Source: Gemmatimonadaceae bacterium (lineage in GTDB: Bacteria > Gemmatimonadota > Gemmatimonadetes > Gemmatimonadales > Gemmatimonadaceae). From it: 64,000 bases of DNA. This document shows positions 49,495-58,775 of this stretch, in pieces (within the stretch, counting starts at the first letter, position 1; each line of letters opens with the position of its first letter). The notes below the pieces were generated by a model. The model did not search any database, was not told the DNA's origin, and saw nothing but the letters and a program-made list of their open reading frames with translations. Location: contig JAICKA010000001.1 of assembly GCA_025928185.1 (NCBI GenBank), positions 124,001 to 188,000 on the forward strand, read 5' to 3'. Position numbers and translations under genes: made by a program.

Positions 49495-50658
49495 TCAGCC
49501 AGCGGCGCTGACGACGCGGCTTCCGTTCGTGCCGTAGTACCGGCGCAGCAGCGCGAACATTGGTCCGATCGCGGCGAGCGGCAGCAGCAGCGCGATCGAG
49601 ATCGGCACGCCGAGATGCAGCAGCGCCGCGGCGAGCAGACTCCCGCTCGCCGCGCCGGCGTCCCAGCCACCCTCGGTCGCGACGTGAAAGCGCAGTGGAC
49701 ACGGCGAGCGCCGCGCGCTGTTGTACACTGCCGTCATCGACGTCGGCACGTAGAGGCAGACGGCGATCGACGCCACCGCATTGGCCGTCACGGCAAGGAT
49801 CGGATGGCCGGGTGACGCGGCGCGCAGCAGGATGACGATCGTCATCGCCGTGAGCGCAACGATCACAGCGCGCCCGCCGCCGCCGGCGTCGATGTGCCGG
49901 CCGAGCAGCATGCCCGCGACCGCGCCGACCATCGCCGCCAGTGCGAGCGCGCCGCCATAATTCACAAAACTCTGATCGAGCGACAGAAACAGCGCGAGCT
50001 GCCAGACGAACAGGAATCCCGCGCCGATCCACCCATCCAGCATGAACATCATGATCCCGAACCGCGCGGCCCGCATCGTCCCCGACGTGTGCGGCACGAC
50101 GGGGATGTTCGGCGTCCACAGCAGCGGAATCGCGGCGCCGACGAGAACGACGGTCGCCGCTCCGAATGCCACCATCGGCCCGGCGATCACCAGCAGCCAC
50201 GCGGTGACGACGGGCGCGGTAATGCCGGCGATCGCCGCACCCGCCTCGCGCGCGCCGATCTGATGCCCGCGATGTTCCGGATCGCCGAGCGAGGCGAAGT
50301 AGGCGTGATATCCGGACCAATAGACGGCATCGCCAATCGCCGAGACGACGATGAGCGCGTACAGGGCCGCGTTCGCGCCGTGCACGTAAGCGAGAAGCGG
50401 AAATTGCGTGGCGACGATCAGCGTGCCGGCGACGACCAGCGGCTGCAGACCGACGCGAATAGCCGCCGGCACCACCAGCGGGCGCACGACGAATCGCAGC
50501 CCGATGATGCCCGTCATCACGAGCAGCACGCCGGAGAGCGTCAGCCCGGCGCGCAACAGATACACGCCGATGAACGCGCCGGCGCCGTTCGACACCAGCG
50601 CAGTGATGCCGTAATGCAGGTTCAGCAGATTGACGGCGGCGTTCCGGAAATAGGCCAC
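49495..50658 (-). CDS. MFS-type membrane transporter
   Basis: A 387-residue, 12-helix protein with weak MFS features. The GTG at 50658 (Val-Ala-Tyr-Phe-Arg-Asn-Ala) gives a normal start right before helix 1 and keeps a 53-base space to the divergent LLM gene; a longer start at 50727 would overlap that gene. A DxxxW-like YWSGYHAYFASLGDPEHRG loop suggests sugar/drug antiporter relatives. Substrate unknown. Confidence 0.75.
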   Translation of the reverse strand: MAYFRNAAVNLLNLHYGITALVSNGAGAFIGVYLLRAGLTLSGVLLVMTGIIGLRFVVRPLVVPAAIRVGLQPLVVAGTLIVATQFPLLAYVHGANAALYALIVVSAIGDAVYWSGYHAYFASLGDPEHRGHQIGAREAGAAIAGITAPVVTAWLLVIAGPMVAFGAATVVLVGAAIPLLWTPNIPVVPHTSGTMRAARFGIMMFMLDGWIGAGFLFVWQLALFLSLDQSFVNYGGALALAAMVGAVAGMLLGRHIDAGGGGRAVIVALTAMTIVILLRAASPGHPILAVTANAVASIAVCLYVPTSMTAVYNSARRSPCPLRFHVATEGGWDAGAASGSLLAAALLHLGVPISIALLLPLAAIGPMFALLRRYYGTNGSRVVSAAG

Positions 50659-50711
50659 GGGATGGCGCGAAAGCGGCGTTGCGGGACTCAGTAGTGTTCG
50701 ACGACTCAAAC

Positions 50712-51770
50712 ATGCACGACATGCCAACGCTTCTCGAACTCGGCCTCGATACCTTCGGCGACGTCACCGCCGGACCCGACGACACGCTGCTGCCCCAGGC
50801 ACAAGTCATCCGCAACGTCGTCGCACAGGCCACGCTCGCCGACGAGGTCGGCGTCGACTTCATCGGACTCGGCGAGCACCACCGCGAGGACTTCTCCATC
50901 TCCGCGCCGGACGTCGTTCTTGCCGCAATCGCCGGCCGAACGAAGCGCATTCACCTCGGATCCGCCGTGACGGTACTCAGCTCCGACGATCCCGTGCGCG
51001 TCTACGAACGCTTCTCCACGCTCGATGCGGTGTCTGGCGGACGCGCCGAGCTCATTCTCGGACGCGGTTCGTTCACCGAGTCGTTTCCGCTGTTCGGCTT
51101 CTCGCTCGAGCAGTACGAGGAGCTGTTCGAGGAGAAGCTCGAGCTGTTCGCCGCCCTCCTCGACTACGATCGAACCCACGAGCCGGTGTCATGGCGAGGC
51201 ACGGTACGCGCGCCCCTCGAGCATCAGCGCGTCTATCCGACGACCGAATCCGGGCGTCTGAAGACGTGGATCGGCGTCGGCGGCAGCATTCAGTCGGTGG
51301 TGCGCGCCGCGCGATACGGCATGCCGCTGATGCTGGCGATCATCGGCGGCGACCCACGCCGCTTCGCGCCCTACGTGAGCGCGTACCAGCGGGCGCTCGA
51401 GCAATTCGGGACGCCGCCGTTGCCGATCGGGGTGCACTCACCCGGTCACGTTGCGGATACCGACGAGCAGGCGCGCGAAGAGGTGTGGCCGTCGTTCAAG
51501 CGGATGCACGACCGGATCGGACGCGAGCGCGGCTGGCCTCCCGTGCACCGCGCAATGTTCGATCAGGAAGTCGAAGTCGGCTCACTGTATGTCGGCTCGG
51601 CCGAAACCGTCGCGCAAAAGATTGCCGCGACCGCGCGTGCGCTCGGACTTTCGAGATTCGACATGAAGTACAGCTCCGGTCCGCTGCCGCACGAAAAGCT
51701 CATGCGCAGCGTGGAGCTGTACGGACGCAGGGTGATTCCGCGCGTGCGGGAGCTGTTGGTCGGCGATTGA
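50712..51770 (+). CDS. LLM-class flavin-dependent oxidoreductase
   Basis: The 352-residue bacterial-luciferase-like protein has LELGLDTFGDV at the start, GLGEHHREDFSISAPD, HLGSAVTVLSSDDPVRVYERFSTLD and GRGSFTESFPLFG, which match the Atu2307-type LLM subgroup. Such enzymes use FMN or F420. The ATG at 50712 is followed by another at 50721; a GTG/ATG at 50679 is possible but would approach the divergent gene. Possible partners include the F420/NADP-type reductase at 59673-60329. Substrate unknown. Confidence 0.9.
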   Translation: MHDMPTLLELGLDTFGDVTAGPDDTLLPQAQVIRNVVAQATLADEVGVDFIGLGEHHREDFSISAPDVVLAAIAGRTKRIHLGSAVTVLSSDDPVRVYERFSTLDAVSGGRAELILGRGSFTESFPLFGFSLEQYEELFEEKLELFAALLDYDRTHEPVSWRGTVRAPLEHQRVYPTTESGRLKTWIGVGGSIQSVVRAARYGMPLMLAIIGGDPRRFAPYVSAYQRALEQFGTPPLPIGVHSPGHVADTDEQAREEVWPSFKRMHDRIGRERGWPPVHRAMFDQEVEVGSLYVGSAETVAQKIAATARALGLSRFDMKYSSGPLPHEKLMRSVELYGRRVIPRVRELLVGD

Positions 51771-51811
51771 GGGCCCCATCGCACCGGCCCCGCTCGCACT
51801 GAGGATTCGCC

Positions 51812-54472
51812 TCACTCACTTCGCAGCGCGACGAGGGGATCGCTCCGCGACGCACGCAATGCGGGCACGAGGCAGACGAGCACCGACACGACCAACGCGC
51901 CGCCAACCAGCAAAGCATACAGGCGTGGATCGGTGGGGCTCACGCCGGACAGGAGTGCCTTCAGTGAACGCGTCGCCAGCAGCCCAGCCGCGACTCCCAC
52001 CAGCACGCCGGCGAACGCGAGCGTCAATCCGTCGCGTACGACGAGCCACGCGAGTCTAGATGGCGCCGCACCGATAGCCAATCGGACGCCGAACTCGCGA
52101 CGCCGGCTCGTCACCCGGAGTGACAACACGCCGTAGAGTCCGAGGCTGGCCAGCAGCAGCGCGACGGCGGCAAAGCCGCCGAGCAGCAATTCAGCGACCC
52201 GCCGGCTGGCGAGTGAATGACCGATCGCATCGTCTAGCGGATGGACGTTGTCGAGCGGAACTTCTCGATCCAGGCGGGTGACCATGCGCCGCAGCGCATC
52301 AGCCACCGGTGGTGTCCCCGCCGCGGTTCGCACCACGAGCGTGGGACGGCTTCCCGGCCACTGCGAGTACGGGAAGTACATGTGCGCACGAGGCGGATCC
52401 GACACGCGCTCGTCGCGCACGTCGCCCACCACGCCGACGATCGTCATCCAGGTGGTATCACCCGTCGTACGAATCCGGTGACCGACGACGCTCCCATCGG
52501 CCCAATATCGCCGGGCGAGCACCTCGTCGATGATGACCACCGGCACGGACGTCGCGCGGTCCGCCGCGGAAAAGATCCGGCCCGCGCGCAGCGGAATGCC
52601 GAGCGTGGCGAACACGTCCGGGCTCACGGAGATCTGGACCGCCTGCGCGTCGCTCCCGGTGGCGGCCGCCGTATGGCCTTCGACGATGTATCCGTCCGTG
52701 TTCTCGTCGTTCGCGTAGATCGCCGGAAACATGATGGCGGCCGATCGGACGCCCCGAAGCGCTCGCGCCTGCTCGACCACGCTCTGCGCGAACGCCACAT
52801 TGCGCGCCGAGCCGCTGTCGCTCATGGCGTAGCGCTGAGGTGGCAGCGCCATCGTCGCCATGACGACATGGTCGGGGTCGATGCCGAGGTTGGTATTCAA
52901 GAGTTGTCGCAAGCTGGCGAGCACGAGCCCGGCGGAGAGCAGCAGCACGAGCGACAACCCGATCTGCGCGACGACGAGCAGGCTCGTCGTGCGGCGCGTT
53001 CGGGCGTCGCCGCTCGACCGGTTGTTCGACAACCCAATTGTCGATCGGCGGCGCACCGCATCGAGCGCCGGCGCCACGCCGAACAGCACACCGGCAACGC
53101 AGCTCGTCGTCAGCGTGACCGCCAGCACGCGCCAGCTCACCGTCACTTCGCCGATCCGCGGCAACGACAGCAGGCTCGAATGCGCGAAGGTGCGCACGAG
53201 CACGACTGCCAGCACGACGCCGAGCGCGCCGCCGAGCAGCGCGAGCAACACGCTTTCGGTAAGCAGCTGCTGAACGAGGCGCCCGCGCGACGCGCCGAGC
53301 GCCGTTCGCATCGCCATCTCGGGTCCGCGCGATGAAGCGCGCGCCGAGAGCAGCGTGGCAACGTTGGCGATGGCGATGAGGAGAATCACGAGCACCGCCG
53401 CCTGTAGCATGGCCATCGGGCGCGCGACGTTGCCAGTAAGCGCGGTGCGCAGCGGCGTCACGAGCGCGGCCATGTGCGTGTCGCGCGGCTCCTTGCCCGC
53501 GGGTACGTAGCCCGTCCGAAGGCCCCAGGCCCACATCGCGGCTGTGGCTTGATGGGTGACCCGTGCGAGTGTGGCGTCGGGGCGCATTCGCGCGACGCCG
53601 TGCAGGCCGAATGGATGCGACATCGATGGATCGATCACGATCGGCAGGAACACCTGCACGTCGGGCCGTGGAAACGCGAAGTCCGGCGTGGTGATGCCGA
53701 CGATTCGCGTCGGTTGGCCGTCGAGCACGAGCGTTCTGCCAAGGATTGCGGGATCGCCGCCGAATCGTGCTTGCCAGAACCCATATGCGAGTATTCCAAC
53801 AGCATCCGCCCCGGCCTGGCCCTCGGCCGGCGCGAACGACCGCCCGAGCGAGATGCCCGTGCCCAACACGTCGAAGAAGTTCGCGGTGACGTCTTCCGCC
53901 ACGAGCCGCTCGGCGCCCCCGGCATCGTCGAGCGTTGCGCCGGCGCGTTCGTAGGCCGCCAGCGACTGAAAGCCCGGTACGCCATCGCGGTACGCGGCGA
54001 CGTTGGCCGGCGACATCGACCACCGCGCGAGTCCGCGCTCGGGATAGCTCTGCAGGACGTCCACGAGCCGGTCGGGATGCGGGTACGGGAGCGGCCGCAG
54101 GAGAATGCCGTCCACGAGACTGAACATCGCCGCACTCCCGCCGATGCCGAGCGCCAGCGTCAGCGCGGCCACGAGCGTGAACAGTGGACGGCGCGACAGC
54201 GTGCGAACCGCGAATCGGAGATCGCGAATGGCCGTCTCCAGCATGGCCGTGCCGCGGCCATCGCGGCTTCGCTCTTTCGCCGAATCCACGCCGCCGAATG
54301 CCACGCGCGCGCGGCGCCACGCTTCCGCGCGGGGAACGCCGGCCCGCTCGTAGCGACGGGCTTCGTGCTCGAGATGAAAGCGCAGCTCGTCGTCGAGCTC
54401 GTGTTCAATACGGCCCCGATGGACGAGCGCGCGGACGCGGTAGCGGACATCGCTCCAGAGGTCACTCAGCAT
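51812..54472 (-). CDS. ADOP-type MacB/FtsX permease 1
   Basis: The 886-residue protein has the PadR-associated N-terminal domain (ELDDELRFHLEHEARRYERAGV), helix LFTLVAALTLALGIG, a periplasmic MacB_PCD domain, FtsX helices, a second MacB_PCD domain and four-helix FtsX end (DPLVALRSE). It belongs to the ABC permeases that lack an attached ATPase gene and are abundant in Acidobacteriota and Gemmatimonadota. The PadR gene ends 21 bases upstream, so it is controlled by that regulator. Export or mechanotransmission of an unknown substrate is likely. Confidence 0.93.
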   Translation of the reverse strand: MLSDLWSDVRYRVRALVHRGRIEHELDDELRFHLEHEARRYERAGVPRAEAWRRARVAFGGVDSAKERSRDGRGTAMLETAIRDLRFAVRTLSRRPLFTLVAALTLALGIGGSAAMFSLVDGILLRPLPYPHPDRLVDVLQSYPERGLARWSMSPANVAAYRDGVPGFQSLAAYERAGATLDDAGGAERLVAEDVTANFFDVLGTGISLGRSFAPAEGQAGADAVGILAYGFWQARFGGDPAILGRTLVLDGQPTRIVGITTPDFAFPRPDVQVFLPIVIDPSMSHPFGLHGVARMRPDATLARVTHQATAAMWAWGLRTGYVPAGKEPRDTHMAALVTPLRTALTGNVARPMAMLQAAVLVILLIAIANVATLLSARASSRGPEMAMRTALGASRGRLVQQLLTESVLLALLGGALGVVLAVVLVRTFAHSSLLSLPRIGEVTVSWRVLAVTLTTSCVAGVLFGVAPALDAVRRRSTIGLSNNRSSGDARTRRTTSLLVVAQIGLSLVLLLSAGLVLASLRQLLNTNLGIDPDHVVMATMALPPQRYAMSDSGSARNVAFAQSVVEQARALRGVRSAAIMFPAIYANDENTDGYIVEGHTAAATGSDAQAVQISVSPDVFATLGIPLRAGRIFSAADRATSVPVVIIDEVLARRYWADGSVVGHRIRTTGDTTWMTIVGVVGDVRDERVSDPPRAHMYFPYSQWPGSRPTLVVRTAAGTPPVADALRRMVTRLDREVPLDNVHPLDDAIGHSLASRRVAELLLGGFAAVALLLASLGLYGVLSLRVTSRRREFGVRLAIGAAPSRLAWLVVRDGLTLAFAGVLVGVAAGLLATRSLKALLSGVSPTDPRLYALLVGGALVVSVLVCLVPALRASRSDPLVALRSE

Positions 54473-54493
54473 CGCCAGGCTCCCAGGTGAACG

Positions 54494-54826
54494 TCAGCTC
54501 ATTCCCATCACGAGGGCGACGGCCGCCGTCAGCCGCTCCCATTGTTTCGCTTCGGCGGCGAGCTGGCGCCGGCCGCTGCGTGTGAGCTCGTAGTACTTCG
54601 CACGGCGGTTGTTGTCGGACGCGCCCCATTCGGCGCGAATCCATCCGCGCCGCTCGAGGCGATGCAGCGCCGGGTAGAGCGAGCCCTGTGGAATCTGGAC
54701 GGCGGCGCGCGAGACCTGCCGAATGCGTTCCGAGATCGCCCAGCCGTGCATCGGCTCGAGCGACACGGCTTTGAGGATGAGCAGGTCGAGCGTGCCCTGG
54801 GGCATGTCGAGCGGCGGATCGGCCAT
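54494..54826 (-). CDS. PadR-family regulator 1
   Basis: The 110-residue winged-helix protein reads GTLDLLILKAVSLEPMHGWAISERI, then QIPQGSLYPALHRLERRGWI and [21 protein letters not shown], the full PadR N-terminal domain, with a short C-terminal helix. The ATG at 54826 follows AAAGGT. It precedes the permease and lies just behind a long dyad (54838-54878), so self-repression is probable. Confidence 0.95.
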   Translation of the reverse strand: MADPPLDMPQGTLDLLILKAVSLEPMHGWAISERIRQVSRAAVQIPQGSLYPALHRLERRGWIRAEWGASDNNRRAKYYELTRSGRRQLAAEAKQWERLTAAVALVMGMS

Positions 54827-54837
54827 CTTACCTTTCG

Positions 54838-54878
54838 CTTCTACAGGAGAGCACAGAATACGACCGTCCTTGTAGAAG
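54838..54878. promoter_or_regulatory. PadR operator dyad: CTTCTACAGGA...TCCTTGTAGAAG
   Basis: Arms at 54838-54848 and 54867-54878 are inverted with one mismatch, around 18 bases. They include TACA...TGTA, a form known in PadR operators. The dyad starts 12 bases before the PadR ATG. Confidence 0.65.
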
Positions 54879-54916
54879 TGCAAGGGGGAATCCGTCGGCG
54901 GCGCTTCCTCCGTTCG

Positions 54917-55987
54917 TCAGGGGCGCCGCGACCGCCCCGTATCCGCCACGACGTCGCCGTTCGCGCTCATCGTGCGCTGGCCGGCGGTCATCTTCGCCAG
55001 GTCCGGCATGTACACGAGCAAACCGTCGTCCGGAAGCGTCAGGTGGTGGCCGGCGACGAGCTGCTCGTGATACTGGCCCAGATCGAAATCGAACGCGTCG
55101 GCGGGTGCAAGATCGACCACTTCCATGTCCGCGTGCACCATGAACAGCTTGCCGAACTGCAGCGTGCCGCCGCGAAACAGCATGTAGTTCGCGGCGGCGC
55201 TGTCCGGGACCATATTGCGGCCGTTCGCGGCCACGCCGCCGGCCGATCCGAAGTACTGCACCAGTCGTCCCGGCTCGAGCGCGACGCTCGCGAGATGGCC
55301 GGCGATCGCCGGCGGCGGCATCAGCCGCGTCGGATCGAGGAACAGGTCATTGCCCTCGATGCGCACGCCTTTCGCCTGGCGCACGTCGATCAGCTTCTGG
55401 AGCGTGACGCCGAGCGCCGCCATCAGGCCTTTGCCGGGAATCGAGCAGATCTTCATCGACACCGGGTGCACGCGGATCTCGCCAGCCGGCGTGACGCTCA
55501 CCGCGCCGACCATCTCGAACGGAATGTCGACGATCTTGTGGAGCACGCCGCGCTGCACGAGGTGACCGCCGTCGACGCTGAATGAGAGATCTCTCAACGG
55601 CGCGCCGCGGTACGCGAACACGTACGTGTTCATGAGCCGCGACAGGTCGCCGACCGCCAGGCCGACAGTGCCCGTGTCGATCGCCAGCACGAACGACTGC
55701 TTGTCGTCGAACGAGACGACGTGATCTGCGCGCAGGCTGTGCATGCGGCCGCGCAGGTCGTCGAGGTCGAGCGCGACGCCCGGCCACATGTGGAAGTGGA
55801 CGTTGCGGAATCGCGCGCTGACGACGCTGTCGGACGCTGCGGCGCTCAACACGGGCGGCGTGGCGTCAGGCGCCGGCCGTCCGGGATCGACCGCGATGTA
55901 CGCGGTCGGCCCGGGGCGACACGCCGCAACCGCAAGCACGATCACGATCGCGGCATGGCGCAACAGATCTGGAACACGGAGGCTCAT
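54917..55987 (-). CDS. Predicted lipoprotein of unknown function
   Basis: The 356-residue product has a lipobox-like AVAAC at residue 23. The mature part alternates beta strands (VVSARFRNVHFHMWPGVALDLDDLRGRM ... FVLAIDTGTVGLAVGDLSRLMNTYVF) in a way reminiscent of DUF2993/LmeA-like phospholipid-binding proteins, but this is weak. The ATG at 55987 lies 58 bases from the stop of the next minus-strand gene. It ends 38 bases before the PadR dyad. Confidence 0.6.
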   Translation of the reverse strand: MSLRVPDLLRHAAIVIVLAVAACRPGPTAYIAVDPGRPAPDATPPVLSAAASDSVVSARFRNVHFHMWPGVALDLDDLRGRMHSLRADHVVSFDDKQSFVLAIDTGTVGLAVGDLSRLMNTYVFAYRGAPLRDLSFSVDGGHLVQRGVLHKIVDIPFEMVGAVSVTPAGEIRVHPVSMKICSIPGKGLMAALGVTLQKLIDVRQAKGVRIEGNDLFLDPTRLMPPPAIAGHLASVALEPGRLVQYFGSAGGVAANGRNMVPDSAAANYMLFRGGTLQFGKLFMVHADMEVVDLAPADAFDFDLGQYHEQLVAGHHLTLPDDGLLVYMPDLAKMTAGQRTMSANGDVVADTGRSRRP

Positions 55988-56046
55988 CCAGCAGAAAGCC
56001 GCCGGAGCCGGCGTGAAGTTCCTCCAGCCGAGGCCGTTCCAGCCGA

Positions 56047-56352
56047 TCAGCGATCCGGCGTGCGGTCGTCCCGGTTGTGTGCTTCCGCCTCGAGCGCATC
56101 AGGGTTCCCGTTCACCTGCCCGAGCACCTTCGCGTTCGGATCACCCGCCGAACCGGCGTAATCGCCTTCCGGACCGAATCCGCCGTCCCCTGCTCCACTC
56201 GGCGCGCCTTCCGCGCCCGTCACGGCACCGCCTTTCGGTCCGTCGGTCCGTCGCTCGGCCCCCCAGTTCCCCTGCGGATTGTACGACGCGCCACTTTCGC
56301 TTTCTCTGAACGGTTCGTCGGCGTCAGGCTGCCGCTTGCGCTCGTCTGCCAT
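56047..56352 (-). CDS. Small hydrophilic Gly/Asp-rich protein
   Basis: A 101-residue disordered-looking protein (SGASYNPQGNWGAERRTDG, GGFGPEGDYAGSAGDPNAKVLGQVN) with no helix or cysteine. A GGAG site 5 bases before the ATG and no competing gene support it. The 211-base gap to the YihY gene upstream is non-coding. Similar stress-type hydrophilic proteins exist, but I cannot name a family. Confidence 0.55.
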   Translation of the reverse strand: MADERKRQPDADEPFRESESGASYNPQGNWGAERRTDGPKGGAVTGAEGAPSGAGDGGFGPEGDYAGSAGDPNAKVLGQVNGNPDALEAEAHNRDDRTPDR

Positions 56353-56563
56353 GGTGCTCTCCGGTTGCGGGATGTGCGCGTGCATCACGAACGCCATTCG
56401 AATCCTGTGATGCCCGCTCATCCGTGACGGGCAAGCGGGGGGCCAGCGGCTGCTGGAACTTCGAGCGGCTCGCTTACGCTGGCATGAGAGCGGCACTATG
56501 ACGGCCCCATGACGATCTCGACCGGCCTCCAGCGCGCAAGCGCCGCTCCGCCAACCAACGTCC

Positions 56564-57733
56564 ATGCACACTGACCCCGGCTCCCGCAGTCTCGCGCAGA
56601 TCGTGAAAGCGGCCGCGAAGGATTTCTCCCGGGACCAATGCGGACTACGTGCGGCCAGTCTCAGCTACTACACGGTCTTCGCGCTGCCGCCGCTCCTGAT
56701 TCTGCTCATCAAGATCGCCGGTGCGATCTGGGATCCACAGCAAGTGCAGTCGACGCTCGAGTCCCAGTTCTCCGGACTCGTCGGCGGCGGCGGCGCGACC
56801 ACCGTGAGTCAGATGGTCAGCAGCGGCCAGCACAGTGGACATGGCACCTTCGCCACGATCGCCAGCATCGTCGGGCTCCTGGTCGGCGCAACTGGTGCGT
56901 TCCTCGCACTTCAGAACGCACTCAATGCGGCATGGGAGGTCGGACCCGATCCGAAGCACGGCGGCATCAAGCGACTGCTCACGAAGCGTCTCTTGTCGCT
57001 CGGCATGGTGATGGGACTCGCGTTCCTGCTGATCGTGTCGCTCGCGGTCAGTGCCGCACTCGGGGCGCTCGGCAAGGCGATCGGCAACACCGGGATCATC
57101 ATGCAGATCATCAACATCGTGATCTCGCTCGTGATCCTCGCCATCCTGTTCGGCGCGATCTTCAAGTTCCTGCCCGACGCGACGATCCGATGGCGCACGG
57201 TGTGGATCGGCGGCATCTCGACGGCGATTCTATTCGAGATCGGGAAATTCCTCATCGGTCTCTATCTCGGCCATAGCAACCCCGGCAACGCGTTTGGCGC
57301 GGCCAGCGCCCTGGCGGTGATTCTCGTCTGGCTGTACTACGCCGGCATGATCGTGCTGTTCGGCGCCGAGTTCACGCAGCAGTTCGCAAAGTCGCGCGGC
57401 CACGGCGTTCGTCCAAAGAAGGGCGCGGTGTGCATCCGACGCGAAGAGCGCATCGTCCGCGACGACGGCACAACGGAGCCGCTGCACGGCGACACGCCCT
57501 CGAGCGAGAAGAGAAAGCCGCCGCGGAGTGACGACGGTCAGCCCACAACGGCAGCCGCGACGACGCGGCACGCGCGGAGCGAAGATCGTCTCCTGCCGGT
57601 GCCGCGTGAGTCGGCCGCGACGGGCACGCCGGACGGCGACGGCCGCGGAGAAGCCAGCGGGCGAGTCACGCTGCTGGTGGTCGCGGCGCTGACGGCAAAG
57701 CGGATCATCGGCGCGTTCAGGTCGCGCAAGTAA
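56564..57733 (+). CDS. YihY/BrkB-family membrane protein with long basic tail
   Basis: The 389-residue protein has six or more helices and the family motifs DQCGLRAASLSYYTVFALPPLLIL, LVGATGAFLALQNALNAAW, WRTVWIGGISTAILFEIGKFLIGLYL and AVILVWLYYAGMIVLFGAEF. YihY proteins were once called ribonuclease BN but are membrane proteins of unclear role. After residue ~290 there is a ~100-residue charged, disordered tail with a final hydrophobic bit (RVTLLVVAALTAKRII), which is unusual. It is convergent with the BTAD regulator gene (16-base gap). Confidence 0.9.
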   Translation: MHTDPGSRSLAQIVKAAAKDFSRDQCGLRAASLSYYTVFALPPLLILLIKIAGAIWDPQQVQSTLESQFSGLVGGGGATTVSQMVSSGQHSGHGTFATIASIVGLLVGATGAFLALQNALNAAWEVGPDPKHGGIKRLLTKRLLSLGMVMGLAFLLIVSLAVSAALGALGKAIGNTGIIMQIINIVISLVILAILFGAIFKFLPDATIRWRTVWIGGISTAILFEIGKFLIGLYLGHSNPGNAFGAASALAVILVWLYYAGMIVLFGAEFTQQFAKSRGHGVRPKKGAVCIRREERIVRDDGTTEPLHGDTPSSEKRKPPRSDDGQPTTAAATTRHARSEDRLLPVPRESAATGTPDGDGRGEASGRVTLLVVAALTAKRIIGAFRSRK

Positions 57734-57749
57734 TCGCGCTCATTGCGGA

Positions 57750-58520
57750 TCAAAGCGACTGCAGCACCTGCTCGTAGACGGCCTTCGTTTGTCGCGATGG
57801 ATCGACGCCGAGCTGATCGGCGATTCGCTGGCGACACTGTTCGTACGCCCACAGTGCCTCTGCACTGTTGCCGCCCGCGGCAAGCGCACGAATCAGCAGA
57901 CGGTGCCCGCTCTCACGCAGCGGCTCGAGCAGCGTCAGATCGCGCGCCGCCTCGACCGCGAGCGAACATTCATGGTTCCACAGATACACCTCGGCGCGAC
58001 ACTCCAGCGCGCGGAGCAGAATTCCGCGCAGCCGCGCGCGGCGTGCATCGATCCACGTCGCGTCTTCGCCAGGCAGAAACGGGCGACGCGCGATATGGTG
58101 CGCCACGGCGGATGGCCCATAGGCGGCTTCGGGATCACCGGCCCGCAACGCCGACTCCGCGTCGTGAATCGCGTCGGATGCCGCTTCCAGATCCACCCAT
58201 GCGTCCGGCGGAAAGCGCAGCTCGTAGCAACCGGGGCCGCTCAGCAGGACATCGGAGCCGGTCAGACCCGCTCGGCCAAGCAGTGATCGGAGTTTGCTGA
58301 TGATCGCGTTGAGCGCCGTATCCACGGAAGGCGGGATCTCACTGCGCCAGAGCGCCTCCGTGAGCTCGGCGCGGCTGACCGGTCGGCTGCGCTCACACAC
58401 GAGGTAGGCGAATGCCACCCGGCCCTGCTGACCTGGAAACGCAGACTGCTCGAGCAGGCGGCCGTTCACCTCGATCGATACGCGGCCAGCAAGGTGCACA
58501 CGAACGCTTCCGGTCTCCAA
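57750..58520 (-). CDS. Stand-alone BTAD (SARP-like) transcription activator
   Basis: The 256-residue product has an OmpR-like winged helix (~10-95; VHLAGRVSIEVNGRLL ... VSRAELTEALW ... ALNAIISKLRSLLG) and a bacterial transcriptional activation domain with TPR-like helices (~100-256; VDLEAASDAIHDAESAL, LLEPLRESGHRLLIRALAAGGNSAEALWAYEQCRQRI). No ATPase module follows. The start is taken as TTG 58520, since upstream in-frame sequence is not conserved and the ATG at 58531 is in another frame. SARP-type regulators often control secondary metabolism, but no such cluster is visible here. Confidence 0.85.
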   Translation of the reverse strand: METGSVRVHLAGRVSIEVNGRLLEQSAFPGQQGRVAFAYLVCERSRPVSRAELTEALWRSEIPPSVDTALNAIISKLRSLLGRAGLTGSDVLLSGPGCYELRFPPDAWVDLEAASDAIHDAESALRAGDPEAAYGPSAVAHHIARRPFLPGEDATWIDARRARLRGILLRALECRAEVYLWNHECSLAVEAARDLTLLEPLRESGHRLLIRALAAGGNSAEALWAYEQCRQRIADQLGVDPSRQTKAVYEQVLQSL

Positions 58521-58622
58521 GGTGCCGCCATGCCTCCGCCAACAAGGTGACAAGCTGCCCCATTTATACTCGCCGGTGACTGCACCACGCAATACGACTT
58601 CAACCAAACGAGGCTGAGACCA

Positions 58623-58775
58623 ATGGCGGAAAAAAAGGTGTCCTGCGATTGCGGCAAGGTCATCCGCGAATCGACCGATGACCAGCTCGTGAACGCCGTG
58701 CAGAAGCACGCGCGCGAGGCGCACAACATGAAGCTCACGCGCGAGCAGGTCCTCGCAATGTCGGAGCCGGTATGA
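58623..58775 (+). CDS. DUF1059 small protein
   Basis: This 50-residue protein (short, but clear) begins MAEKKVSCDCGKVIREST and contains DDQLVNAVQKHAREAH and LTREQVLAM, the whole DUF1059 consensus. The CxC pair and the His residues (H-x-x-x-x-H) suggest metal binding. The gene is divergent from the BTAD regulator; its stop codon directly abuts the stop of the convergent lipoprotein gene with no gap. Confidence 0.9.
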   Translation: MAEKKVSCDCGKVIRESTDDQLVNAVQKHAREAHNMKLTREQVLAMSEPV

